Part shown: positions 42,273 to 50,043 of the stretch, piece by piece
Numbering within the stretch: the first letter of the stretch is position 1
How the letters are laid out: each line of letters opens with the position of its first letter
Origin: Mesorhizobium sp. dw_380
Lineage (GTDB): Bacteria > Pseudomonadota > Alphaproteobacteria > Rhizobiales > Rhizobiaceae
Reading direction: 5' to 3'
NCBI RefSeq assembly: GCF_018588885.1
Contig: NZ_JAFFIW010000003.1
Span: 186,001 to 250,000 of the forward strand
Length of the DNA: 64,000 nt
Position numbers and translations under genes: made by a program
The notes under the pieces: model-generated
Told to the model about the DNA's origin: nothing
Database searches by the model: none
Seen by the model: the letters and a program-made list of their open reading frames with translations, nothing else

Positions 42273-42961
42273 TCGACTTCGCCTTCTTTGTAGAGATCAT
42301 TCCCACCCTTCTCTCCGGCTTGCCGTTAACCTTGCGACTTGCGGGGTTGTCGATCGGAATAGGCTTTGCCTTGGCCCTGTTGCTCGCACTGGCGCAGCAG
42401 GGAAACCATCGGATGCTGGTCTGGCCCATACGCTCCTTCGTTGCCGTCTTTCGCGGCACGCCATTGCTCGTCCAGATATTCCTCATCTATTACGGCCTCG
42501 GCCAGTTCCGCCCCACACTTCAGGCAGTTGGGCTTTGGTGGCTGTTTCGCGAGCCCTATTGGTGCGCCGTCATCGCGCTCAGTCTCAATACCGCAGCCTA
42601 TGGCAGCGAAATCCTGCGGGGTGCGATACAGGGTGTGCCGCGCGGCCTTGTCGAGGCGGCCTCTGCCTTCGGCATGACACGGCTCCAGACCCTGCGCCTC
42701 GTCGTTCTGCCTTTGGCGCTGCGCCAAGCCATACCGAGCTACAGCAACGAGATCATCCTCATGGTAAAGGGCACGTCGCTTGCATCGATCGTCACCCTGA
42801 TGGAAGTGACGGGCATCGCCCAGGGGCTTATTTCGCAGACCTATCGCGCCGTAGAGGTTTTCGTGGCCGCGGGCGCGATCTATCTCACCATCAATTTCAC
42901 GATCATCTCGACACTGAACGCGCTGGAAACCTGGCTAACGCCTTATCGGGTCCGAGCCTGA
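42269..42961 (+). CDS. Polar amino-acid ABC transporter permease (HisM-like)
   Basis: A 230-aa inner-membrane permease, partner of the preceding one. It has about five helices, FRGTPLLVQIFLIYYGLGQ near the N-terminus and the EAA loop EAASAFGMTRLQTLRLVVLPL. I chose ATG 42269, overlapping the previous stop; a GTG at 42248 would add seven residues. A HisP-type ATPase gene would normally follow, but the next gene is a gamma-glutamyltransferase, so the ATPase must be supplied from elsewhere. Confidence 0.9.
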   Translation: MIDFAFFVEIIPTLLSGLPLTLRLAGLSIGIGFALALLLALAQQGNHRMLVWPIRSFVAVFRGTPLLVQIFLIYYGLGQFRPTLQAVGLWWLFREPYWCAVIALSLNTAAYGSEILRGAIQGVPRGLVEAASAFGMTRLQTLRLVVLPLALRQAIPSYSNEIILMVKGTSLASIVTLMEVTGIAQGLISQTYRAVEVFVAAGAIYLTINFTIISTLNALETWLTPYRVRA

Positions 42962-43091
42962 TGCGCGTCTGGCGTAACGAGGAGACTTGGCAAAATGCGC
43001 AGTGTCGAGAAGCCGAAGCGATCCGTTGCGGTGTCGTGTTACGCCATGGCGGCAGCGTCGCATCCATCAGACCAAGGGATACAAAGACAGA

Positions 43092-44678
43092 ATGCGTGAT
43101 TTCCAGTTTCCCGGCCGCTCGCCGGTTCGTGCCACGGAAGCGGTTGCCGCGACATCGCATCCGCTTGCGACGCTTGCCGCGATCGACATGCTGCGCGCCG
43201 GCGGCAATGCCATGGATGCCGCCGTCTGCGCCGCCGCCGTACAGGGCGTGGTCGAGCCGCAGTCGACCGGCATTGGCGGCGACTGTTTTGTCCTCTACTG
43301 CCCGAAGGGACAAGGCGACGTGCTGGCCTTCAACGGCTCCGGCCGCGCGCCCGCCAAGGCAAATGTCGACTGGTACCTGGAAAAAGGCTTCGACCGCATC
43401 CCGCTGCAAGGACCGCATGCGGTGACCGTGCCGGGCGCCGTCGACGCCTGGAGCCGGCTCTTGGAAGATCATGGCCGCAAGAGCCTCGCCGAGGTGCTGG
43501 CGCCGGCCATCCACTATGCCGAGAACGGCTATGTCGTGCATGACCGGGTCGCCTTCGACTGGGCCGAGCCGGAGACCGACCTGTCAGCCGACGAACATGC
43601 CGCGCGCATCTTCCTGCCGGGCGGCATGGCGCCGAAGGCCGGCGACATCCACCGCCAGCCGGAACTCGCCGCCACCTTGCGGGTGATCGCCAGGCACGGC
43701 CGCGACGGATTCTACGAAGGTGCCGTCGCCGACGACATGGTGCGCCGGCTCAACGAACTGGGCGGGCTGCATTCGCACGAGGATTTCGCCGCGACCAAGG
43801 GCGACTATGTGGCGCCGGTCAGCACCGCCTATGGCGGCTATGACATCCACCAGATGCCGCCGAACAATCAGGGGCTGACGGCGCTTCTGATGCTGAACGT
43901 GCTGTCAGGCTTCAAGCTCGGCGGCCTCGACCCCAATGGCGCCGAGCGCCTGCATCTGGAGATCGAGGCCGGCCGCCTGGCCTACCAGGACCGCGACCGC
44001 TTCGTCGGCGACCAGGATCATGTTCGCGTGCCGGTGAGAGAGCTTCTGTCCAGCGCCTATGCCGACCGGCTGCGCGCCGAGATCGACCGTGAGCGGGCCA
44101 TGACGCATCTGCCGCGCTTGGACCTGCCCGGCAGCGACACGGTGTATATCTCGATCGTCGACCGCCACCGCAACGCCGTCTCCTTCATCAACTCGACCTA
44201 TTATTCGTTCGGCAGCGGCGTCGTCGCCCCGAAGACCGGCATCGTGCTGCAGAACCGCGGTTCGAGCTTCCGCCTCGACCCGGCGCATCCCAATGCCATC
44301 GCGCCCGGCAAGCGGCCGATGCACACGATCATGCCCGGCATGGCGACCAGGAACGGCCGCGCCGTGATGCCGTTCGGCGTGATGGGCGGCGGCTACCAGC
44401 CTTTCGGGCATGTCCATCTTTTGACCAACATGATCGACTTCGGCATGGACCCGCAGCAGGCGCTGGACGCGCCACGGGTGTTCTACAATGATGATACGGT
44501 GGAGGCCGAACGCAACGTTTCCGCCGAGGCGATCGAGGGCCTGCGCCGGCGCGGCCATCGCATCGCCGAGCCGCATCATCCGCTTGGCGGCGGGCAGGTG
44601 GTGATGATCGACTGGGAGAAAGGCACGCTGACCGGCGCCTCCGATCCGCGCAAGGATGGGATGGCGCTTGGGTATTGA
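43092..44678 (+). CDS. Gamma-glutamyltransferase family protein
   Basis: A 528-aa Ntn-hydrolase of the GGT family, which self-cleaves and then hydrolyses or transfers gamma-glutamyl groups (for example from glutathione). It shows the TGIGGDCFVLY opening block, FNGSGRAPA, PGAVDAW and PPNNQGLTALLML. The predicted autocleavage/nucleophile Thr is residue 350 in DTVYISIVD, a divergent form of the classical TTHYSVVD. GVMGGGYQPFGHVH is the C-terminal signature. No signal peptide is seen, so it may be cytoplasmic. Start: ATG 43092. It follows the ABC importer by 130 bp and may process its imported substrate. A cephalosporin-acylase-like or other specificity is possible. Confidence 0.85.
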   Translation: MRDFQFPGRSPVRATEAVAATSHPLATLAAIDMLRAGGNAMDAAVCAAAVQGVVEPQSTGIGGDCFVLYCPKGQGDVLAFNGSGRAPAKANVDWYLEKGFDRIPLQGPHAVTVPGAVDAWSRLLEDHGRKSLAEVLAPAIHYAENGYVVHDRVAFDWAEPETDLSADEHAARIFLPGGMAPKAGDIHRQPELAATLRVIARHGRDGFYEGAVADDMVRRLNELGGLHSHEDFAATKGDYVAPVSTAYGGYDIHQMPPNNQGLTALLMLNVLSGFKLGGLDPNGAERLHLEIEAGRLAYQDRDRFVGDQDHVRVPVRELLSSAYADRLRAEIDRERAMTHLPRLDLPGSDTVYISIVDRHRNAVSFINSTYYSFGSGVVAPKTGIVLQNRGSSFRLDPAHPNAIAPGKRPMHTIMPGMATRNGRAVMPFGVMGGGYQPFGHVHLLTNMIDFGMDPQQALDAPRVFYNDDTVEAERNVSAEAIEGLRRRGHRIAEPHHPLGGGQVVMIDWEKGTLTGASDPRKDGMALGY

Positions 44679-44725
44679 GCGAATCGGCGCGGCGGATAAA
44701 GCCGCAGTTGCCACAGCAAGCGTTG

Positions 44726-44898
44726 GCGCTGCCCCTCATCCGCCCTTCGGGCACCTTCTCCCCGTAAACGGGAGAAGGGAGATGGGCGCACCGTCGGCGC
44801 CTCTTTTGCAACGCTCGCGGTTGGCGAAACCATCGGCGACAGCGTCTTTCGCCCCGTTTACGGGGAGAAATGCCCGGCAGGGCAATGAGGGGCAGCGC
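44726..44898. repeat. RIME-like palindromic intergenic element
   Basis: Fills most of the 297-bp gap 44679-44975. Perfect 14-bp outer inverted repeats (44726-44739 and 44885-44898, GCGCTGCCCCTCAT) enclose two smaller palindromes: CCTTCTCCC-N7-GGGAGAAGG at 44754-44778 and a related GCCCCGTTTACGGGG-type unit at about 44850-44872. This fits the rhizobium-specific intergenic mosaic elements by structure and by the CTTCTCCCCGT motif. It is non-coding. Confidence 0.75.
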
Positions 44899-44975
44899 TG
44901 ACGTCGACAATTGTCCTGGATCGGAATCGTCCCCTGGACTTTCTAGAAGCAGTCGTTTGAACATAGCCGGTGACC

Positions 44976-46502
44976 ATGACCAAAGCTGAAACCCACGCAG
45001 ACCTTTCCCACCGCCTCGCCGCCGGTGCCGATGATGCTCCGGCGATCCTGGCGCCGGACAGGGCGACACTCACCCATGGTGGGCTGCGTCGCCTGATCGC
45101 GGTCACAGCCGAGCGGCTGCATGCGCTCGGCATCGGGCGCGGCGACCGGGTTGCGATCGTGCTGCCGAACGGGCCGGAGATGGCCACCGCCTTTGTCGCG
45201 GTGGCGGCGGCCGCCTCGACGGCGCCGCTCAATCCGGCCTATCGGGCGGACGAGCTCGATTTTTATCTGACCGACATCGGCGCCAAGGCGATCCTTGTCG
45301 CGGAGAACGAGACCGGGCCGGCGGTGGCGGTGGCCGAGCGCCTCGGCATCGGCGTGCTCAGGCTTGTCGTTCCTCCGGACACTCCCGCCGGCAGCTTCAC
45401 CATCGCGGGGGCGGCGGTCGGTGCGCAAGCGGCGCCCGACATGCCGAGGGATGACGACATCGCGCTTCTGCTGCACACATCGGGCACGACGTCGCGCCCC
45501 AAGCTGGTGCCGCTCAGCCATGCCAACATCGCGGCCTCATCAGCCCATATCGGCGCGACGCTTGCCCTGACAGCCGATGATCGCTGCCTCAACATCATGC
45601 CGCTGTTCCACATCCATGGCCTGATCGCGGCCGTGCTGTCGTCGCTGGCAGCGGGCGGCAGCATCTATTGCACGCCGGGCTTCAACGCGCTGCGCTTCTT
45701 CCAGTGGCTGAGCGAGGCGCGGCCGAGCTGGTATACGGCGGTGCCGACCATGCATCAGGCGATCCTGCCCCGGGCGGCGCGCAATGCCGAGGCGCTGGCG
45801 GGCGCGCGTCTGCGCTTCATCCGCTCGTCCTCGGCGTCATTGCCGGCGCAAGTGATGGCCGAACTGGAAGCCACCTTCGGCTGCCCGGTGATAGAATCCT
45901 ACGGGATGACCGAAGCCGCCCACCAGATGGCGTCGAACCGGCTGCCGCCGGGCCTGCGCAAGCCGGGCAGCGTCGGCGCCGGCGCCGGGCCGGAGGTTGC
46001 GGTGATGGCGCCTGACGGGCGGCTGCTGCAAGCCGGCGAAACCGGCGAGATCGTCATTCGCGGCCCCAATGTCACGGCGGGCTACGAGAAGAACCCGGAC
46101 GCCAATGCCACGGCCTTCGCGCATGGCTGGTTCCACACCGGCGACCAGGGTGCGCTCGACGAGGACGCCTATCTCAGGGTTACCGGGCGGCTCAAGGAGA
46201 TCATCAACCGTGGCGGCGAAAAGATCTCGCCGCTCGAGGTCGACGACGTGCTGATGGACCACCCGGCGGTGGCGCAGGTCGTCACCTTCGCCATGCCGCA
46301 TGACAAGCTTGGCGAGGAGGTGGCGGCGGCGGTGGTGCTGCGCGAAGGCATGAGCGCCAGCGAAGGCGATATCCGCGCTCACGCCGCGACGCGGCTCGCC
46401 GACTTCAAGGTGCCACGCAAGGTGCTGATCCTGGACGAGATCCCCAAGGGCGCGACCGGTAAGCTGCAGCGCATCGGCCTCGCCGCCAAACTCGGGCTTT
46501 GA
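44976..46502 (+). CDS. AMP-dependent acyl-CoA synthetase/ligase
   Basis: A 508-aa ANL-superfamily enzyme that activates a carboxylic acid via acyl-AMP to its CoA thioester. Motifs: LLHTSGTTSRPKLVPLSH (A3 phosphate loop), ESYGMTEAAHQM (A5), GWFHTGDQG (A7), GRLKEIINRGGEKISPLEV (A8) and the catalytic Lys in PKGATGKLQR (A10). The overall pattern resembles the short oxalate-CoA ligase (Pcs60-like) and medium-chain groups. I chose ATG 44976; GTG 44970 is possible. The stop codon lies two bases before the start of a ketopantoate-reductase-like gene, so the two are co-expressed. The acid substrate is unknown. Confidence 0.88.
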   Translation: MTKAETHADLSHRLAAGADDAPAILAPDRATLTHGGLRRLIAVTAERLHALGIGRGDRVAIVLPNGPEMATAFVAVAAAASTAPLNPAYRADELDFYLTDIGAKAILVAENETGPAVAVAERLGIGVLRLVVPPDTPAGSFTIAGAAVGAQAAPDMPRDDDIALLLHTSGTTSRPKLVPLSHANIAASSAHIGATLALTADDRCLNIMPLFHIHGLIAAVLSSLAAGGSIYCTPGFNALRFFQWLSEARPSWYTAVPTMHQAILPRAARNAEALAGARLRFIRSSSASLPAQVMAELEATFGCPVIESYGMTEAAHQMASNRLPPGLRKPGSVGAGAGPEVAVMAPDGRLLQAGETGEIVIRGPNVTAGYEKNPDANATAFAHGWFHTGDQGALDEDAYLRVTGRLKEIINRGGEKISPLEVDDVLMDHPAVAQVVTFAMPHDKLGEEVAAAVVLREGMSASEGDIRAHAATRLADFKVPRKVLILDEIPKGATGKLQRIGLAAKLGL

Positions 46503-46504
46503 CG

Positions 46505-47485
46505 ATGAAGATCACCATCTTCGGCGCCGGCGCGATCGGCGGCTACCTCGCCGCAAGGCTGGCGATCGCCGGCCGCACCGATCTGTCGATCGTCGCGCGC
46601 GGCGCCCATCTCGAAGCGATCAAGGCAAATGGCCTGCGCCTGATCGAGGACGGCCAGGAATCGGTGGCGCCGGTGAGAGCCGCCGCGAAGGCCGAGGAAC
46701 TCGGCGTCCAGGACTATGTCGTGCTGGCGCTGAAAGCCCATTCGCTGACCCCGGCGCTCGACCAGATCGCGCCGCTGCTTGGGCCCGACACCGCTGTCGT
46801 CACCATGCAGAACGGCGTGCCGTGGTGGTATTTCCATGGGGCGGGCGGGCCGCTCGAAGGCACCAGGCTGAACACGGTCGATCCCGGCGGCGCGATCTGG
46901 CAGCGGATCGGGCCGGAGCGCGTCATCGGCTCGGTCGTCTATCCCGCCGTCGAGGTCGATGCGCCCGGCCTCATTCGTCATGTCGAGGGCAGGCGCTTCT
47001 CGCTCGGCGAGCCCTCTGGCGAGCGCAGCGAACGGGTGACGCTTCTGGCCGAGGAAATGATCAAGGCCGGGCTGCAGGCGCCGGTCCGCGACGACATACG
47101 CAGCGAAATCTGGGTCAAGCTGTGGGGCAACCTCTCGTTCAACCCGATCTCGGCGCTGACCGGCAGCACGCTTGCCGCAATCGTCGCCGACAAAGGCACC
47201 CGGGCGCTGGCCCGCGCGATGATGGTGGAAGCGCAAGCAATCGGCGAAAGCCTCGGCGTGCGCTTTCCGATATCGGTCGACCGCCGCATCAAGGGCGCCG
47301 GCGATGTCGGCGAGCACAAGACCTCGATGCTGCAGGATCTCGAGCGCGGCCGCCCGATGGAGATCGACGCGCTGGTGGGCGCAGTGCAGGAACTTGGCCG
47401 GCTAACTGACAAGCCGACGCCGACCATTGATGCGGTGTCGGCGTTGGTGCGGCGGCTGGCGGTGGAGCGCGGGTGTTATGGGTGA
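46505..47485 (+). CDS. Ketopantoate reductase family protein (PanE/ApbA-like), copy 2
   Basis: A 326-aa NAD(P)H-dependent 2-oxo acid reductase family protein. GAGAIGGYLAARL lies at about residues 7-19, then LALKAHSLTPAL, TMQNGVPWWYF, KLWGNLSFNPISALTG with the candidate catalytic Lys, and HKTSMLQDLERGRPMEID. It is better conserved at the WWYFHG region than the copy at 337 and is a different subgroup. ATG 46505, just after the acyl-CoA synthetase stop. Co-expression with a ligase suggests a catabolic role rather than coenzyme A synthesis, but true PanE function is not excluded. Confidence 0.82.
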   Translation: MKITIFGAGAIGGYLAARLAIAGRTDLSIVARGAHLEAIKANGLRLIEDGQESVAPVRAAAKAEELGVQDYVVLALKAHSLTPALDQIAPLLGPDTAVVTMQNGVPWWYFHGAGGPLEGTRLNTVDPGGAIWQRIGPERVIGSVVYPAVEVDAPGLIRHVEGRRFSLGEPSGERSERVTLLAEEMIKAGLQAPVRDDIRSEIWVKLWGNLSFNPISALTGSTLAAIVADKGTRALARAMMVEAQAIGESLGVRFPISVDRRIKGAGDVGEHKTSMLQDLERGRPMEIDALVGAVQELGRLTDKPTPTIDAVSALVRRLAVERGCYG

Positions 47486-47547
47486 TGTGGGGGTGACGGA
47501 CTGAGCCTTGGGGCGCCTGCTGCGCTTCTGTCACACCCATCCCCTTC

Positions 47548-48876
47548 CTATCTGAAAATGAACATCGCCGCGGTTGCGCCGGCCATGATCGCGGTGACGG
47601 CCCATCCGAAAATACGCTGGCCAAGGGTGGCCACGAACCGACCCATCTCGTGCCTGCGCGAAGCTACCACCATCATCGCCGCCATGATCGGTACGGAAAT
47701 CACGCCGTTGATCACGGCGGTCCAGAACAGGGCCTTTATCGGATCGATCGGCGAATAGTCGACAGCAATGCCGAGTATCGTCGCCAACCCGATCACCACG
47801 TAGAAACCCACTGCTTGCCACGGCTTGTTCTCGAGGCCGGTCTTCCAGCCTTGGGATTCGCCGACGGCGTAAGCGGCCGAACCCGCCAAAACGGGGATGG
47901 CAAGAAGGCCCGTGCCGATAATGCCAAGACTGAAGAGCTTGAATGCGAATTCGCCAGCTACCGGCCGCAACGCATCGGCGGCATCGGCGGCAGTTTGGAT
48001 GTCGGTCTTGCCACTGGCGTGCAGTGTGACTGCCGTCGTCAGGATGATGAAGAAGGCGATCAGGTTGGAGAAACCCATACCAATATAGGTGTCCCACTGG
48101 ATTCGACCCAACTCGGAGCGTGCTTGAGAAGGTTTTCTTAAGAGCGGCTTAGCACCGTCCGCCTCTTCATCCTCCACTTCTTCCGATGCCTGCCAAAAGA
48201 AAAGATAGGGGCTGATGGTGGTGCCGATGATAGCAACCACCATTGTGAGCATGTCACCGGTGAAACTGAGCTGGGGCACAAACGTGCGCAAGACGACGTC
48301 GCCCCAGTCAATATGAACGGTAAAAATCAGTCCGACATAGGCGAACAACACCAGCGTCAGCCATTTCAAATAGCGGACATACCGGTGATATGGGATGAAC
48401 AGCTGCAGGACGAGCGAGACGAAGGCAAATCCAAAGGTGAATGCATGCTGACCCCAGCCAAGCACCAGTTTTGCAGCCGCACCCATCGCCGCCAGATCGG
48501 CGCCGATATTGATCGTGTTGGCGATGAACAGCAGGGCCACCAAGATCACAACGATCCAAGCCGGAAAGACGCGGCCCATATTGGTTGCAAGCCCGTGTCC
48601 CGTAACGCGGCCGATCCGGGCGCTGATCATCTGTATCGCGCTCATGAGGGGATAAGTGAAGACCATGCTCCAAAGCATGTTCATGCCAAACTGCGCGCCG
48701 GCTTGCGAATAGGTGGCGATGCCGCTGGGATCGTCGTCGGCGGCTCCGGTGATGAGCCCGGGCCCCAGCCGCTCTATCAGGGCAGCCCGGCGTAGCCGAT
48801 GCACAACCGATCGATGCAATTCAGGGCTGGAGGACCGTTTTTTAGGGTTGGAAGACCGCTTTGCCTCAACAGTCAC
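47548..48876 (-). CDS. NRAMP-family divalent metal transporter, atypical subgroup
   Basis: A 442-aa inner-membrane protein with about 11 helices and NRAMP-like overall layout. The metal-site motifs differ from Mn/Fe transporters: the DPGN of helix 1 is replaced by DDPSGIAT, and the MPH of helix 6 by ISPYLFFWQASEE. An acidic cytoplasmic loop (EEVEDEEADG) follows. Such substitutions are known in NRAMP-related groups with different metal choice, so substrate assignment is open. Start: GTG 48874-48876 with GGAG upstream; the next in-frame Met is far inside. Single gene; no MntR or Mur site was identified with confidence. Confidence 0.82.
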   Translation of the reverse strand: MTVEAKRSSNPKKRSSSPELHRSVVHRLRRAALIERLGPGLITGAADDDPSGIATYSQAGAQFGMNMLWSMVFTYPLMSAIQMISARIGRVTGHGLATNMGRVFPAWIVVILVALLFIANTINIGADLAAMGAAAKLVLGWGQHAFTFGFAFVSLVLQLFIPYHRYVRYLKWLTLVLFAYVGLIFTVHIDWGDVVLRTFVPQLSFTGDMLTMVVAIIGTTISPYLFFWQASEEVEDEEADGAKPLLRKPSQARSELGRIQWDTYIGMGFSNLIAFFIILTTAVTLHASGKTDIQTAADAADALRPVAGEFAFKLFSLGIIGTGLLAIPVLAGSAAYAVGESQGWKTGLENKPWQAVGFYVVIGLATILGIAVDYSPIDPIKALFWTAVINGVISVPIMAAMMVVASRRHEMGRFVATLGQRIFGWAVTAIMAGATAAMFIFR

Positions 48877-49243
48877 CTGCCAACTCCTCCATCCGGATCA
48901 GAAGAGCGAAGTTGACGGGGCTTTTTGAGGTCGCCACCGGAACGTCAGCTCTCTGGCTCATGCCTCCTGGAGGCCCGACTGTCCGCACTCGGCCCCAGGG
49001 TGACACATTAGCAACAGTTAATATTATTTGGAAATCCGGTCTTGCGCCATTGGCATAGGTGTCCCGTAATGGGCCACCTATGTCTGGCACCGCAATTGCA
49101 TTCTCAGCAATGCCGAGGTCAATGACCCCGGCAGTCGGGGGGTAAACTTTGGGGGGCCCCGCCGCTTCGCAAATGGGGCGGCGGGCTCTTTAACGGCAAA
49201 CTTCAGAAGCCCTCAAAAACCGCAAACTTTGGGTGCTACAACT
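48877..49243. other. 367-bp intergenic region between NRAMP and ExoX-like genes
   Basis: Non-coding. It contains an AT-rich patch near 49010-49035 that may hold the NRAMP promoter. AAACTTTGGG occurs twice (49144-49153 and 49224-49233), with a partial third copy AAACTTCAG at 49198. A GC-rich hairpin with arms CCCGCCGC (49158-49165) and GCGGCGGG (49178-49185), followed by CTCTTT, lies between them. The hairpin and repeats sit in the leader of the rightward gene and could attenuate it. Confidence 0.5.
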
Positions 49244-49531
49244 ATGTATTTTCCCCAATTTCTGGTGGGCATGCTCGGGACGTCATTCATCATGGCGATC
49301 TGGGCTGGCGTAGAAACCGGTTCGATCTGGCTGGCGCTCGCTCGGGCTGTCCTCACGCTGATTGTATTGCAGGTTGGATATTTCCTGCTGACATTGGGGC
49401 ATTTCTATAAGCGCTCGACGAAAAGCACCGAAGTAAAACCGGAGCCTGTCAATCCTGCTCAGCCGCTTCGATTGAGGGGGCGCCACCATTTGCCAGTGCC
49501 TTCGCTGAGGGGTACTCTTTCGCGCAAATAG
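49244..49531 (+). CDS. Small membrane protein resembling exopolysaccharide repressor ExoX
   Basis: A 95-aa inner-membrane protein with two helices (about residues 5-22 and 31-56, ARAVLTLIVLQVGYFLLTL core) and a basic, proline-containing cytoplasmic tail. The pattern MYFPQFLVGML, ETGSIW and LQVGYF resembles rhizobial ExoX/PsiA-type proteins, which lower exopolysaccharide synthesis by acting on the first glycosyltransferase. This is recognition by pattern only. ATG 49244; an in-frame TTG at 49229 lies inside the AAACTTTGGG repeat. No exo genes are nearby. Confidence 0.55.
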   Translation: MYFPQFLVGMLGTSFIMAIWAGVETGSIWLALARAVLTLIVLQVGYFLLTLGHFYKRSTKSTEVKPEPVNPAQPLRLRGRHHLPVPSLRGTLSRK

Positions 49532-49564
49532 CCGGCGCTGGGTGTCGTTTCAAAAAGGGGGCGT

Positions 49565-49873
49565 ATGGCCAGGCTTGTCGCACTCTACAAAACGCCAAAA
49601 GACCGGACCGCATTCGACCGTTACTATTTTTCGACCCACATTCCGCTGGCCAAAACGATTCCCGGCTTGAGAAAATACGAGATCAGCGACGGCGGGGGCC
49701 ATTCCCCGGATGGGCCCTCAGGCTATCATCTTGTGGCTATCCTCCACTTCGATTCCGTCGCGGACATTAAAGCCGCGCTTGCCTCTCCGGAGGGGCAGGC
49801 CACCGCGGCCGATCTTGGCAATTTCGCAGATGGCGGAGTGGAGCTTTTGCTCTTCGAGACTAGGGAAGTCTGA
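49565..49873 (+). CDS. EthD-domain protein
   Basis: A 102-aa ferredoxin-like-fold protein. It has RLVALYKTPKDRTAFDRYYF at the start with the YYFSTHIPLAK motif, which fits the EthD family (small proteins often found with oxidative or degradative enzymes, seldom with a known activity). It probably forms dimers in the cytoplasm. ATG 49565, preceded by GGGGGC, 33 bp after the ExoX-like gene, so the two may share a transcript. No degradation cluster adjoins it. Confidence 0.78.
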   Translation: MARLVALYKTPKDRTAFDRYYFSTHIPLAKTIPGLRKYEISDGGGHSPDGPSGYHLVAILHFDSVADIKAALASPEGQATAADLGNFADGGVELLLFETREV

Positions 49874-50043
49874 GCCTCGCCCACCACCAAGCGGTCCGGG
49901 CGGTGTGTCTCGACAATGGGCACCAGTTCGCAGATTTCCTCTCTCATCACGGCGACGCGGTAGCGGCGCACCACCGGCCGATCATGGTTGATGAACCGCC
50001 TAGCGCGATCCCCTCGTCGCGCGCGCAATCGATCCCGAGCTGA

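Noticed and set aside
49874..50043. Small gene between the EthD and livM genes
   Set aside because: The open frame on the minus strand has no good start or ribosome-binding site, overlaps the EthD gene, and its product resembles nothing I recognise; at most a decayed fragment.
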